Shown here piece by piece: positions 17,628 to 26,267 of a stretch of 64,000 nt of DNA. The notes beneath the pieces are model-generated. The model did not search any database, was not told the DNA's origin, and was given only the letters and a program-made list of their open reading frames with translations. Source of the DNA: Chryseobacterium sp. ISL-80 (lineage in GTDB: Bacteria; Bacillota; Bacilli; Bacillales; Cytobacillaceae); contig JAGGQZ010000009.1 in the NCBI GenBank assembly GCA_018613055.1, forward strand, positions 310,001-374,000, given 5' to 3'. The stretch's first letter is position 1. The number at the start of each line of letters is the position of its first letter. The position numbers and the translations under genes were made by a program.

Positions 17628-18623
17628 ATGAAATTAAGCATTCTTGACCAGGCACCGGTCTCAAGTAACCAGACAGCCAGAGAAGCATTGGAGCAATCCG
17701 TCCTGCTTGCACAGGCAGCAGAGACATATGGATATACACGCTACTGGATTGCTGAGCATCATGATTTGCCAGGGTTGGCCTGTCCGGCACCCGAAGTAAT
17801 GCTCCCTTATATAGGTGCTAGGACAAACAGGATCCGGATTGGTTCCGGCGCTGTTCTGCTGCCTCATTATAAACCGTATAAGGTGGCGGAAATATACAAC
17901 ATGATGGCAACCCTATTCCCGGACCGGATGGATATTGGGATTGGCCGTGCACCAGGCGGCTCAGCAGAAGTAACAAATGCGTTATCTGACCATTTCCTCA
18001 AGAGTGTATGGAAAATGCCTGAAACATTGAAGGATTTACTTCATTTTATCCATAATGATCACCCTGCTGGAAGCGAATCAGCTAAAATCAAGGCTGCGCC
18101 CCTTCCAGAAATCCCTCCCGAACCGTGGCTTTTGGGGACGAGCAAGAAAAGTGCGCTGCTGGCTGCGGAGCATGGCATGGCCTACGCATTTGGGATGTTT
18201 ATGAGCGACAAGGATGCTATGGAAATTTTCAATCTCTATAAAGATTCTTTTCAGCCAGGGAGCATTCAAGCACCCAAAACACTCTTAGCTGTTTCGGTGA
18301 TATGTGCTGAGACGACCGAACAAGCGGAAGAGATTGCTTTAAGTTCACTGTGCTGGAGTATGCAGAGGAAAAATGGGGAGGGACTAAGTGGAGTGCCATC
18401 CATTGCTGAAGCAAAAGAGTTCAATCTCTCATCCAGCGAAAAGGAAGAGCTAAGAATGATGCGGGAAAAGATGATCATCGGAGATCCTGCTGATGTAAAG
18501 GAAAGGCTGCTCGAATTACAGAACCAAACGAAAACAGATGAAATCATGATCATAACCATTACATATTCACCACAGGACCGTCTCAATTCCTATAAATTAA
18601 TTGCAGAAGAATTATTACAATGA
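17628..18623 (+). CDS. LLM class flavin-dependent oxidoreductase (second copy)
   Basis: A 331-residue luciferase-like monooxygenase paralogous to the one at 4166-5188. Shared blocks include SILDQAPVSS, RYWIAEHHDLPGLA, IRIGSGAVLLPHYKPYKVAE and RMDIGIGRAPGG. It probably binds FMN and uses a reduced flavin supplied by another enzyme; the substrate is unknown. The ATG at 17628 follows the DUF3219 stop by 3 bases, and no strong ribosome site of its own is seen, so translational coupling is likely. Confidence 0.88.
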   Translation: MKLSILDQAPVSSNQTAREALEQSVLLAQAAETYGYTRYWIAEHHDLPGLACPAPEVMLPYIGARTNRIRIGSGAVLLPHYKPYKVAEIYNMMATLFPDRMDIGIGRAPGGSAEVTNALSDHFLKSVWKMPETLKDLLHFIHNDHPAGSESAKIKAAPLPEIPPEPWLLGTSKKSALLAAEHGMAYAFGMFMSDKDAMEIFNLYKDSFQPGSIQAPKTLLAVSVICAETTEQAEEIALSSLCWSMQRKNGEGLSGVPSIAEAKEFNLSSSEKEELRMMREKMIIGDPADVKERLLELQNQTKTDEIMIITITYSPQDRLNSYKLIAEELLQ

Positions 18624-18878
18624 TTGCCTTTTTATAGAGATTGTTCTCACGAAATCCAGTGGTTCATAGTGTACTGGTCTCAATAATTCAGGATGAACTG
18701 CACTTTCGAAATCATTCATGAGTATATTTTCTAAAATCCCTCCAGGCAGCAGAGGATTGTTTTCTATTAACAAATTGCCTTTTTAAGGTATAATATTATT
18801 TGTGAAATGCTGCATGGCTTTTATTCTAGTATCTTTAGCTTGCAGTTAACTGATATAACTTGAAAGAGAGTGGGATAT

Positions 18879-19595
18879 ATGGGTCGTAAATGGAACAACA
18901 TCAAAGAAAAGAAAGCGTCCAAGGATGCGAATACCAGCAGGGTTTATTCTAAATTCGCATTGGAAATTTATGTTGCAGCCAGGCAGGGGGAGCCAAATCC
19001 GGAATCAAACCAGGCTCTGAAATTCGTCCTTGAGAGAGCGAAAACATATAATGTACCAAGAGTCATTATTGACCGCGCTATTGATAAAGCCAAGGGCGGA
19101 GGAGAGGAAAGCTATGCTGAGCTTCGTTACGAAGGCTTTGGCCCTAGCGGTTCAATGATCATTGTTGACGCACTTACAAACAACGTAAACCGTACGGCTT
19201 CGAACGTGCGCGCTGCCTTTGGCAAGAACGGCGGCAACATGGGAGTAGCCGGATCCGTTTCCTACATGTTCGATAAAACAGCAGTAATCGGTTTTGAAGG
19301 AAAATCAGCCGATGAAGCACTGGAAATTTTGATGGAAGCTGATGTCGATGCACGTGATATCCTTGAGGAAGAAGATTCAGTCATTATCTATGGTGAACCT
19401 GAACAATTCCACGCTATCCAGGAAGCCTTCAGAAATGCCGGTATTACAGATTTTACGGTTGCCGAATTGACGATGCTTCCACAAAATGAAGTCGCCCTTG
19501 ATCCGGAATCACAAGACCAATTCGAGAAGCTTGTAGATGCTTTGGAAGATTTAGAGGATGTCCAGCAGGTCTATCATAACGTTGATTTGGCTTAA
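18879..19595 (+). CDS. YebC/PmpR-TACO1 family protein (YeeI-like)
   Basis: A 238-residue protein beginning [16 protein letters not shown], very close to B. subtilis YeeI. YebC-family proteins were first described as DNA-binding regulators; the family has since been tied to translation of proline stretches. Typical blocks are [31 protein letters not shown] and [19 protein letters not shown]. The start is ATG 18879 after GAGAGTGGGAT; a GTG 9 bases upstream is not preferred. About 250 bases before it hold no gene. Confidence 0.92.
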   Translation: MGRKWNNIKEKKASKDANTSRVYSKFALEIYVAARQGEPNPESNQALKFVLERAKTYNVPRVIIDRAIDKAKGGGEESYAELRYEGFGPSGSMIIVDALTNNVNRTASNVRAAFGKNGGNMGVAGSVSYMFDKTAVIGFEGKSADEALEILMEADVDARDILEEEDSVIIYGEPEQFHAIQEAFRNAGITDFTVAELTMLPQNEVALDPESQDQFEKLVDALEDLEDVQQVYHNVDLA

Positions 19596-19600
19596 TACAA

Positions 19601-19635
19601 ACAACCCATTCCGTTAATGGAATGGGTTGTTTTTG
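19601..19635. terminator. Terminator between the yebC-type gene and the DUF962 gene
   Basis: A 12-bp perfect stem ACAACCCATTCC / GGAATGGGTTGT with a 6-base loop and TTTTTG. It lies between convergent genes and can act for both. Confidence 0.88.
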
Positions 19636-19642
19636 TGTAAAA

Positions 19643-19969
19643 TCATCCTGCCATTTTATATTTATCAAGTTCCTCAGCCAGTTTACCAAATAAAATTAAC
19701 CGGTACATGCGAAAATCAGCACGCAGAGACCAGACAGGATGACCAAATGTAGCCGGCTTGTTGCCTTCAATAAAGAAATGGCTGAACCACGCGAAAGAGT
19801 AGGCGGTTAAAGGTGCCAGCAAAATCAGCCACAAATTCATTGTAAAAAGTGCCGCTAAGACAAATACAAAAACGAAACTTGTCCCGACAAAGTGCCAACT
19901 TCTTGTTGAGGCTTTACTGTGTTGTGATAAATAGAATGGCCAGAACTCTTCATAATTTTTAAACTCCAT
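19643..19969 (-). CDS. DUF962 / Mpo1-like membrane protein
   Basis: A 108-residue protein with two central hydrophobic segments (about 27-46 and 48-68). It has the DUF962 pattern: FYLSQHSKASTRSWHFVGT with paired His residues, WFSHFFIEGNKPATFGHPVWSL, then an Arg-rich end. Yeast Mpo1 of this family is an iron-dependent dioxygenase of fatty-acid alpha-oxidation, and the conserved His residues are present. Bacterial function is unproven. It is convergent to the yebC-type gene. Confidence 0.82.
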   Translation of the reverse strand: MEFKNYEEFWPFYLSQHSKASTRSWHFVGTSFVFVFVLAALFTMNLWLILLAPLTAYSFAWFSHFFIEGNKPATFGHPVWSLRADFRMYRLILFGKLAEELDKYKMAG

Positions 19970-20132
19970 CTTAAACCTCCCAAAAATAGTTACTAATATA
20001 TTTCTATCTCCGAATGAAAATCCCTCTAAATTTATTGATTCTGATTTCTTGGAGAAACTACGGGTAAATTATAAAGGTGATGATAATGGTCTTTAGCCAG
20101 AAGTAGATTACCCAAAGAAGTGGAGGTTCTGC

Positions 20133-21374
20133 ATGGACAAAAACAAAATGCTTGTTCAATCTATTGAAGAACACGCAGTAAGAATTGATGCATATGATGA
20201 CCTGGACACGATTGTAAACGCTGCGGCAAACAAAAGATATGTTCTGCTGGGGGAAGCTTCTCACGGAACTTCCGAGTTTTATACGATGAGGGCTGAACTC
20301 AGCAAAAGGTTAATAAAAGACTACGGCTTTTCGTTCATTGCAGTGGAAGGTGACTGGCCTTCATGTTTCACCGTAAATCAATATATAAAAGGGTACAGCA
20401 AAGCAGACGCTTATACAGCTTTAAAAGATTTTGACCGCTGGCCATCCTGGATGTGGGCGAATGAAGAGATCCTTGAGCTTGTGAAGTGGTTAAAAACCTA
20501 CAACGAAACAGCAAAAAGTAAAACAGGCTTTTATGGCCTTGATGTCTATAGTTTGTGGGAATCCATGGAAGAGATTATCAGGCAGCTTGAAAATATTTCT
20601 CCGGCTGATGTCGAATCGGCAAAGCAGGCCTTTTCCTGCTTTGAACCATTTGAACGACGCGGGGAAAACTATGCAATTTCATCAGCTTATTATGGAGAAG
20701 ATTGTACTGAAGAGGTCATCAAAGTACTTATTGACCTCCAGAAGAAACGCAAGCATTATCCAAAGGAGCAAGAAGGAGACTTAAACCTTGAAGTCAACAG
20801 CCTTGTCATGCTAGATGCCGAGCGTTATTACAGGGCCATGGCCAGAGGCGGAGCAGAGGATTGGAATATTCGTGATACCCATATGGTCACCGCATTGGAA
20901 AAAGTGATGGATGCCCATGGGGAAGATGCAAAAGCCATCATCTGGGAGCATAACACACATATTGGAGATGCACGGGCAACAGATATGGCGGAGGAAGGGA
21001 TGGTTAACGTTGGGCAAATTCTGCGCGAGAAATATGGGGAACAGGTTTATGCCATAGGCTTCGGGACTCATCATGGCACAGTGATTGCCTCTGATCAATG
21101 GGGAGGAACAGTCGAGGTGATGGATGTGCCACTTGCTGAGGCTGGCAGCTGGGAGGATGCATTACATCAGGCAGGTGAATTCGATAAATATATATTATTC
21201 AACAAGAAAAATGAAGAGGCATTTAGCAATGTAGTCGGGCATCGTGCGATTGGAGTTGTCTATGATCCCGATCTGGAACACTTAGGCAACTACGTGCCAT
21301 CCCGAATCGCTCAAAGATATGATGCCTTTATTTTTATAAATCAGACATCCGCTTTGATACCGCTATTTAAATAA
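20133..21374 (+). CDS. Erythromycin esterase family protein
   Basis: A 413-residue protein of the Ere/succinoglycan-biosynthesis family. Key blocks are LLGEASHGTSEFY with the Glu/His pair near residue 45, FIAVEGDWPSCF, the Trp-rich RWPSWMWANEEI and IIWEHNTHIGDARA near residue 270. Some members hydrolyse the macrolide lactone ring, but most chromosomal Bacillus copies have no proven resistance role. The ATG at 20133 follows AAGTGGAGG. It stands alone, with a terminator downstream shared with the convergent dehydrogenase. Confidence 0.87.
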   Translation: MDKNKMLVQSIEEHAVRIDAYDDLDTIVNAAANKRYVLLGEASHGTSEFYTMRAELSKRLIKDYGFSFIAVEGDWPSCFTVNQYIKGYSKADAYTALKDFDRWPSWMWANEEILELVKWLKTYNETAKSKTGFYGLDVYSLWESMEEIIRQLENISPADVESAKQAFSCFEPFERRGENYAISSAYYGEDCTEEVIKVLIDLQKKRKHYPKEQEGDLNLEVNSLVMLDAERYYRAMARGGAEDWNIRDTHMVTALEKVMDAHGEDAKAIIWEHNTHIGDARATDMAEEGMVNVGQILREKYGEQVYAIGFGTHHGTVIASDQWGGTVEVMDVPLAEAGSWEDALHQAGEFDKYILFNKKNEEAFSNVVGHRAIGVVYDPDLEHLGNYVPSRIAQRYDAFIFINQTSALIPLFK

Positions 21375-21380
21375 ACACAA

Positions 21381-21410
21381 AAACGTCCCCTTAGTGGAGA
21401 CGTTTTTTAA
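21381..21410. terminator. Bidirectional terminator between the esterase and dehydrogenase genes
   Basis: AAAACGTCCCC and GGAGACGTTTT form the stem, one pair being G-U, with T runs outside. Confidence 0.75.
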
Positions 21411-21414
21411 TGTG

Positions 21415-22551
21415 CTAAGGTTTAAGGACGACTTTGATGCAGCCATCTGTCCTGGTGTCGAAAATTTGATAGCCATGTTTTGCCTGATCCAGTGGGAGTA
21501 CATGTGTAATGACATCACTTAAATCCATCTTTCGATTAGAAACAATGTCATAAAGAAAAGACATATATGGGATGACTGGGGCCTGTCCCATTTTCAAATC
21601 AACATTCCGCTGGAAAATATCGCCCAAGGGAAATGCATTGTACCTGCCTCCATATACACCAGTAATTTGAATCGTACCAGCCTTGCGCACAGCTTGTGAA
21701 GCGATCACCAGGCCGCCCATCGCACCTCCATGCAGCTTCAAGCCTGTAGCCAGGTATTCAAGGGGTGACATTTTTCCGCTCATGCCGGTGCAATCAATTA
21801 CGATGTCAGCACCGCCCTTGGTGATTTCTTTCAAATATTCGCCGGTATTCTGATGTTCCTCTATATTGACTGTTTCCACTTTATTGGTCTTTTTCGCATG
21901 TTCCAGGCGATAGTTCAAATGATCGACAGCAATGACACGCTTTGCCCCTTTGTACCATGCAAACTTTTGTGCCAGCAAGCCAACTGGACCGCAGCCTAGA
22001 ATCACAACTGTATCGCCGGATTTGACTCCTGCGTGATCGACGCTCCACAAAGCTGTTGAAGCCGCATCTGCCAGCAGGACCAGTTTTTCATCCTCGACTT
22101 CACAGTTTTCAGGTATTTTAAAAGGTGTGAAATTACCGTATGGAACACGCATGTATTCAGCCTGGCCGCCTGCATAGCCACCAGTTGTTTCTGAGTAGCC
22201 AAAAAATCCGCCCATTTCCCCATGAGGATTTGAATTATCACACTGTGAAGTGATGTCATTCTTACAATACCAGCATTCACCGCAGCTGACGTTGAAAGGA
22301 ATGATTACCCTGTCACCTTTCTTTAGTTTTTCCACTCCAGGTCCCACTTCCTCGACTACACCCATTGGCTCATGGCCAATCACATAGTCAGTAGGAAGGT
22401 TGGGGATCATCTGATGAAGCAGGTGCAAATCGGAGCCGCAAATTGCCGAAGCAGTTACTTTTATGATAATGTCGTCCGAATTCTTTATTTGAGGGTCTTT
22501 TACATTTTTGACTTCTACATTCTTGCTGCCTTGATACGTAACGGCTTTCAT
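21415..22551 (-). CDS. Zinc-dependent alcohol/formaldehyde dehydrogenase-like protein
   Basis: A 378-residue medium-chain dehydrogenase. The catalytic zinc site is seen as AICGSDLH near 37-44 and GHEPMG near 59. The structural zinc loop CGECWYCKNDITSQC lies near 90-104, and the Rossmann motif GCGPVGLLAQ near 185. It resembles the glutathione-independent formaldehyde dehydrogenase-like group (B. subtilis YycR type). The substrate is unknown. Downstream of two coat-protein genes on the same strand, it may belong to the same sporulation transcription unit: only 15 bases separate it from the CotF-like gene. Confidence 0.87.
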   Translation of the reverse strand: MKAVTYQGSKNVEVKNVKDPQIKNSDDIIIKVTASAICGSDLHLLHQMIPNLPTDYVIGHEPMGVVEEVGPGVEKLKKGDRVIIPFNVSCGECWYCKNDITSQCDNSNPHGEMGGFFGYSETTGGYAGGQAEYMRVPYGNFTPFKIPENCEVEDEKLVLLADAASTALWSVDHAGVKSGDTVVILGCGPVGLLAQKFAWYKGAKRVIAVDHLNYRLEHAKKTNKVETVNIEEHQNTGEYLKEITKGGADIVIDCTGMSGKMSPLEYLATGLKLHGGAMGGLVIASQAVRKAGTIQITGVYGGRYNAFPLGDIFQRNVDLKMGQAPVIPYMSFLYDIVSNRKMDLSDVITHVLPLDQAKHGYQIFDTRTDGCIKVVLKP

Positions 22552-22566
22552 ATCATCTTGCCTCCT

Positions 22567-22929
22567 TTATTTATTTGGTGTCGCGAACATTCCAAGCCGG
22601 TCCGTGTCAATTGGGAATAGCTCCATCTTTCCAATACTCACTGCCATGTCTGCAGACTTCAAATCCAATTCAACTTGTTTCCCAACATCATGAGGATAAA
22701 GCCAGCCCTTTTCCATCATTAAATCCGAAAGTTCGGCATGGAGGTCAATGGCCTGTTCCATCTGTTTATATAAAGCCTCACGCAAGTCTCCATTGGCTGC
22801 TTCTGTCAAAGCAATACCGTAAGTATGTATCCCCGTTTTTATCCATAGAAGAAAATCAAGCGCAAAGGATGCATCTGCCATCTCGGGCATGTGCTCTGCA
22901 CCCTGCGGATCTAGATAATCCATTTCCAT
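22567..22929 (-). CDS. CotF-like spore coat protein
   Basis: A 120-residue helical protein similar to the core of spore coat protein CotF. The pattern ALDFLLWIKTGIHTYGIALTE, then REALYKQMEQAIDLHAELSDLMMEKGW and a YPHDV block, is the ferritin-like CotF arrangement. Its ATG overlaps the stop of the small gene before it by one base. A diverging paralogous pair lies at 23287-23789. Expression in the mother cell during sporulation is inferred from family. Confidence 0.75.
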   Translation of the reverse strand: MEMDYLDPQGAEHMPEMADASFALDFLLWIKTGIHTYGIALTEAANGDLREALYKQMEQAIDLHAELSDLMMEKGWLYPHDVGKQVELDLKSADMAVSIGKMELFPIDTDRLGMFATPNK

Positions 22930-23159
22930 TATTGGTCACCTTCTTTCGTCATTGGTTTTGTTCTTGCGCCTTCATAAAAGACCTTTAATTCATCAATTGC
23001 AGCAATCGATTGTTGCACATCTTTTTCCATGAGAGCCTTCAAGTCATTATCAAAACAAAGACCCTGCATTAATTTGGATTTTAGGACACTAATCGTTTTA
23101 TAATTCAATATTTCATGGGCTTCCATTGTTTCGTGGAATGCAAGTGTATCTTTTTCCAT
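22929..23159 (-). CDS. Small CotF-partner coat-like protein
   Basis: A 76-residue helical protein. HETMEAHEILNYKTISVLKSK and a C-terminal QQSIAAIDELKVFYEG match the small partner gene on the other strand (23287-23496), so the two are paralogues. The start is ATG 23159, preceded by GGAGGTGA; an earlier frame extension has no ribosome site. It is translationally coupled to the CotF-like gene. A role in the spore coat is inferred from context and from the known pairing of such short proteins with CotF-like ones. Confidence 0.65.
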   Translation of the reverse strand: MEKDTLAFHETMEAHEILNYKTISVLKSKLMQGLCFDNDLKALMEKDVQQSIAAIDELKVFYEGARTKPMTKEGDQ

Positions 23160-23286
23160 AAAAATCACCTCCAGAATGAACATAGTTAATTTTCCAATAA
23201 GGGCAGCCGTTTATACAGCAGGGTGGAATAATGCTTTATTTTTAAAGGAAATATAAAGAGAAACGTTATTATTAGGAGAGATACCA

Positions 23287-23496
23287 ATGACCAAATATCT
23301 GGGTATACACGAAACTCTCGAATTGCTTGAGGTATTGACATTCAAAACGGTCTCCTTGACCAAAGCCACCACAATGGGCTTACTTGTGAAAGATGTGAGA
23401 CTGAAAGAAATCCTGACAAATGAAGTGACTGCATCGACTGCGCACATTGATCGCATGAAGGAGCTTTTGACCAGGAGGGAGGAGAATCGGGTATGA
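23287..23496 (+). CDS. Small CotF-partner coat-like protein (divergent copy)
   Basis: A 69-residue helical protein, paralogous to the product of 22929-23159: both share HETxE, a KTxS block and an IDxxK block before the end. The ATG at 23287 follows AGGAGAGATACCA. The stop overlaps the ATG of the next CotF-like gene (ATGA), so the two are coupled exactly as in the opposite-strand pair. Confidence 0.65.
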   Translation: MTKYLGIHETLELLEVLTFKTVSLTKATTMGLLVKDVRLKEILTNEVTASTAHIDRMKELLTRREENRV

Positions 23497-23789
23497 CAAA
23501 CATTTTGCATAATCTGGCTGGAATGGCAGGGATGACGGACCAGGTAATCGCAGCAGATTATTTGATTTCAATTAAATCAGCAATACGCAACCTATCTTTT
23601 GCGATCACAGAAACGGCCACCCCCGAATTAAGAGATGCTTTCCGTGAACAGTTAAGGTCCGCTGTAGAAAACCATGAAAACATCACCAACTATTTGATTG
23701 AAACTGGATTTTATCATCCAAACGACCTCAGTGAACAAATCAGAGTGGATCTGGATACTGCTGATATTGCTTTAAATCTTGCTGATTAA
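23493..23789 (+). CDS. CotF-like spore coat protein (divergent copy)
   Basis: A 98-residue CotF-family protein. ADYLISIKSAIRNLSFAITE, LRDAFREQLRSAVENHENI and the FYHPNDL block align with the other copy at 22567-22929. It lacks that copy's C-terminal extension after the conserved VDLDTADIAL segment. With the preceding gene it forms a two-gene coat module divergent from its duplicate; about 130 bases between the pairs would hold both promoters. Confidence 0.75.
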   Translation: MTNILHNLAGMAGMTDQVIAADYLISIKSAIRNLSFAITETATPELRDAFREQLRSAVENHENITNYLIETGFYHPNDLSEQIRVDLDTADIALNLAD

Positions 23790-23942
23790 AATTCCAGAAG
23801 TTAAGGCTGCCGATTCAAAAAGAGGAGGCAGTCTTTTTGGATGAATGCGCAAGTACCTGAGGGCCAATACTTTAAACCCTGTACGTTTAATCCACTTGAT
23901 TTTCAGGAATAGACAGATATATTGAAATGACAGGTGGTATTC

Positions 23943-24992
23943 ATGATCGACACTTTTATCAGGGACATCTCGCGTGAGGAAATCATCAGACTTGCTGTTA
24001 TTCTGGTGATCATCATCGTATTCAATTGGGGCATCAAAAAGGCGGCCCAGTTCTCTGCGGCAAAAAAATCGCGTTTTTTTCAAAAAGCATTGCCGATCAT
24101 CGATTCTATGGCAGACTGGATCACTTTTTATGGCATCATCATTTTGTTATTGCTGACAATACCTAAAACTGAATGGCTTTTTTATACCATATACACTAAC
24201 GGTGAAGTAGATGTAACTATCTTGCTGATCGTCATAGCCTTCCTCATCGTGTCGCTTGCGCACAGACTGGTTAAGCTATTCAATAAGTATATCCTTTCAT
24301 CCGTTTATGACTATTATGGAGTGGACAGGGGCCTAGGCTATACATTTAATCAAATCATCTATTATATCGTGATGTTTGCAGCACTTGCTATAAGCCTTAC
24401 AAGTGTAGGCATCAATCTGACTGCCATTGGTGCTGTATTTGGTGTGCTTGGCATAGGTATTGGATTTGGGATGAGAAATGTTGCAGGCAACTTTGTATCC
24501 GGGATCATTATATTATTTGAAAGGCCGATTGAAGTTGGAGAAATCATTCAAATCAATGATAAAGTAGGTCGTGTCGAAAAAATACGCTTAAGGTCCACGG
24601 TGATCCGCACGGCCAAAGAAGGGACATTGATCGTTCCTAATCAGTATTTTATCGAACAAATCATCAAAAACCGGACGAGTGCCCGGATGATGGCCCAGGT
24701 TCAGATCAGTGTGGCTTATGGGACAGATACCCATCAAGTGCAGACTCTCCTCGAGGAGGCCGTAAAGAAAATCAAGGAGAGGGAGAAGGGAATACTGGAT
24801 CAGCCAGAACCTGATATCCGTTTTATTGACTTCCAAAGCAAGGCCCTGGAATTTCTGATTGAAATCCCGGTTGCGAATTTTGAAATCAAAGAAAAAATTG
24901 AAAGTAAATTACGCCATATGATTGCAGCAATTTTCATAGAAAATGAGATCCAGCTGCCGAGTATGACGTTTCAGGTGATTGAAAGTAACTGA
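23943..24992 (+). CDS. Small-conductance mechanosensitive channel (MscS family)
   Basis: A 349-residue protein with four to five N-terminal membrane segments and an MscS pore helix: AIGAVFGVLGIGIGFGMRN near 165-185, followed by the beta domain block GNFVSGIIILFERPIEVGEII. It opens under membrane tension to release solutes on osmotic downshock. The ATG at 23943 is preceded by AGGTGG; a GTG 9 bases upstream is also in frame. It is transcribed alone and ends before a strong bidirectional terminator. Confidence 0.9.
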   Translation: MIDTFIRDISREEIIRLAVILVIIIVFNWGIKKAAQFSAAKKSRFFQKALPIIDSMADWITFYGIIILLLLTIPKTEWLFYTIYTNGEVDVTILLIVIAFLIVSLAHRLVKLFNKYILSSVYDYYGVDRGLGYTFNQIIYYIVMFAALAISLTSVGINLTAIGAVFGVLGIGIGFGMRNVAGNFVSGIIILFERPIEVGEIIQINDKVGRVEKIRLRSTVIRTAKEGTLIVPNQYFIEQIIKNRTSARMMAQVQISVAYGTDTHQVQTLLEEAVKKIKEREKGILDQPEPDIRFIDFQSKALEFLIEIPVANFEIKEKIESKLRHMIAAIFIENEIQLPSMTFQVIESN

Positions 24993-25070
24993 TTTTTAAA
25001 TTAAACAGCCATCGGAGCAGGAAACAAAATGTAGAAATGAAAATGTAAGTAGAAGAGGATATAGTCCGCA

Positions 25071-25106
25071 AAAAAAGAGTTTACCAGGCTGGTAAACTCT
25101 TTTTCT
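25071..25106. terminator. Bidirectional terminator after the mscS-type gene
   Basis: AAAAGAGTTTACCA and TGGTAAACTCTTTT form a 14-bp perfect stem with a 3-base loop, with A and T tracts outside. It serves the channel gene (+) and the convergent yhfK-like gene (-). Confidence 0.9.
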
Positions 25107-25113
25107 TTTCCTT

Positions 25114-25758
25114 TTATAGAGTTTTTAGCGCTTCTGCCACATCTTTATCACCGGAAATTAAATCGAAGGATTTCCTGAATGTGTGTTCTTCATTCAAGCA
25201 TGCCAGGATCGTTCTTGCTACATCATTTCTTGGGATTGTGCCTCTTTCCAGATTGTCAGCAACCTTTATTTTGCCGGTTCCTGCTTCATTCAGTAATCCG
25301 CCCGGCCTGATGATAGTATAATTCAAGTTGCTCTGCAGTAATGCACGGTCTGCATAATGCTTTGCAACGTAATAAGGTTTAATGGCTTCAGACCAATTTT
25401 CCCGTTTGTGTGCTTGCAGGGCACTGACCATGATAAACCTGTCGACTCCGGCCTGTTCTGCAGCTTCAACTGTCTTAACGGCACCATCCAGATCGACCAG
25501 GAGAGTTTTATCCAAACCTGTATGTCCACCTGAACCAGCCGCGAACACAACCGCATCGCAGCCTTTTGCTGCAGAAGCGATATCCTCCACAGTACCTTCC
25601 AGACTGGCGATTGCTGTTTCCACGCCTTTTTGTTCAAACTCCTTCGTCTGTTCAGGTTTTCTAAGCATTGCTCTAACTTCATGTTCTTTACTTTCTTTAA
25701 GAAGCCCGACTAGCTGTTTGCCAATCTGCCCATTTGCACCTACGACAAGTACTTTCAT
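25114..25758 (-). CDS. NAD(P)-binding SDR-type protein (YhfK-like)
   Basis: A 214-residue atypical short-chain dehydrogenase beginning MKVLVVGANGQIGK with the nucleotide-binding GxxGxxG motif. FAAGSGGHTG, MVSALQAH and the YYVAKHYAD block (with the YxxxK pair) match B. subtilis YhfK. The reaction is unknown. The start is ATG 25758 after AGGAGGTAAC; a longer in-frame extension to 25803 has no ribosome site. Confidence 0.88.
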   Translation of the reverse strand: MKVLVVGANGQIGKQLVGLLKESKEHEVRAMLRKPEQTKEFEQKGVETAIASLEGTVEDIASAAKGCDAVVFAAGSGGHTGLDKTLLVDLDGAVKTVEAAEQAGVDRFIMVSALQAHKRENWSEAIKPYYVAKHYADRALLQSNLNYTIIRPGGLLNEAGTGKIKVADNLERGTIPRNDVARTILACLNEEHTFRKSFDLISGDKDVAEALKTL

Positions 25759-25992
25759 CAAGTTACCTCCTTGAAAAATTAGAAATAGTGTTAGCTTAAT
25801 CATCGCCTGGCAAAAGCATCAGTTCTTAATTGATGGCATTACAGACGTATAAGTCCACATCTATATAATCTACCCTTTAATCAGGAATGTAAAAGAATTG
25901 AGTACCCCTAAGATGGTGAAGGATAAATAAGAGGTATTATCACTAGACAATGGGGAATACAAAGAAGGAAACGAAGCAGGAGGGATATTAAG

Positions 25993-26184
25993 ATGGGTGC
26001 AATAGAGCGCAGTGGCTATGTATTTGAACCTGAATATAGTGTGATCAGTCAGGATGGAGCTATTCATGTTTACCATAAAGGGGAGTTTATCGAGGAGATT
26101 AAATTTTCTTTTGAGGGTGAAAAACCTGAACCAGATAAGATCGAGAAGTTAGTTGATGATTATTGTGACAGACATGAACTATGA
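25993..26184 (+). CDS. YbxH-like small protein (DUF5370)
   Basis: A 63-residue protein starting MGAIERSGYVFEPEYSV, a pattern I associate with the YbxH/DUF5370 family of Bacillus. HVYHKGEFIEEIKFSFEG and an acidic LVDDYCDRHEL end complete it. The function is unknown. A very strong ribosome site (GGAGGGATATTAAG) precedes the ATG. Confidence 0.65.
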   Translation: MGAIERSGYVFEPEYSVISQDGAIHVYHKGEFIEEIKFSFEGEKPEPDKIEKLVDDYCDRHEL

Positions 26185-26217
26185 GGGAGCAACCAAAGTT
26201 ATAAGAGTTTCAAAATA

Positions 26218-26252
26218 AAAACAGCTGCCCGAAATCAATCGAGCAGCTGTTT
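26218..26252. terminator. Bidirectional terminator
   Basis: AAAACAGCTGC and GCAGCTGTTT pair across a 14-base loop. It lies between the YbxH-like gene (+) and the convergent symporter gene (-). Confidence 0.75.
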
Positions 26253-26267
26253 CAGTACAGTTTGCAA

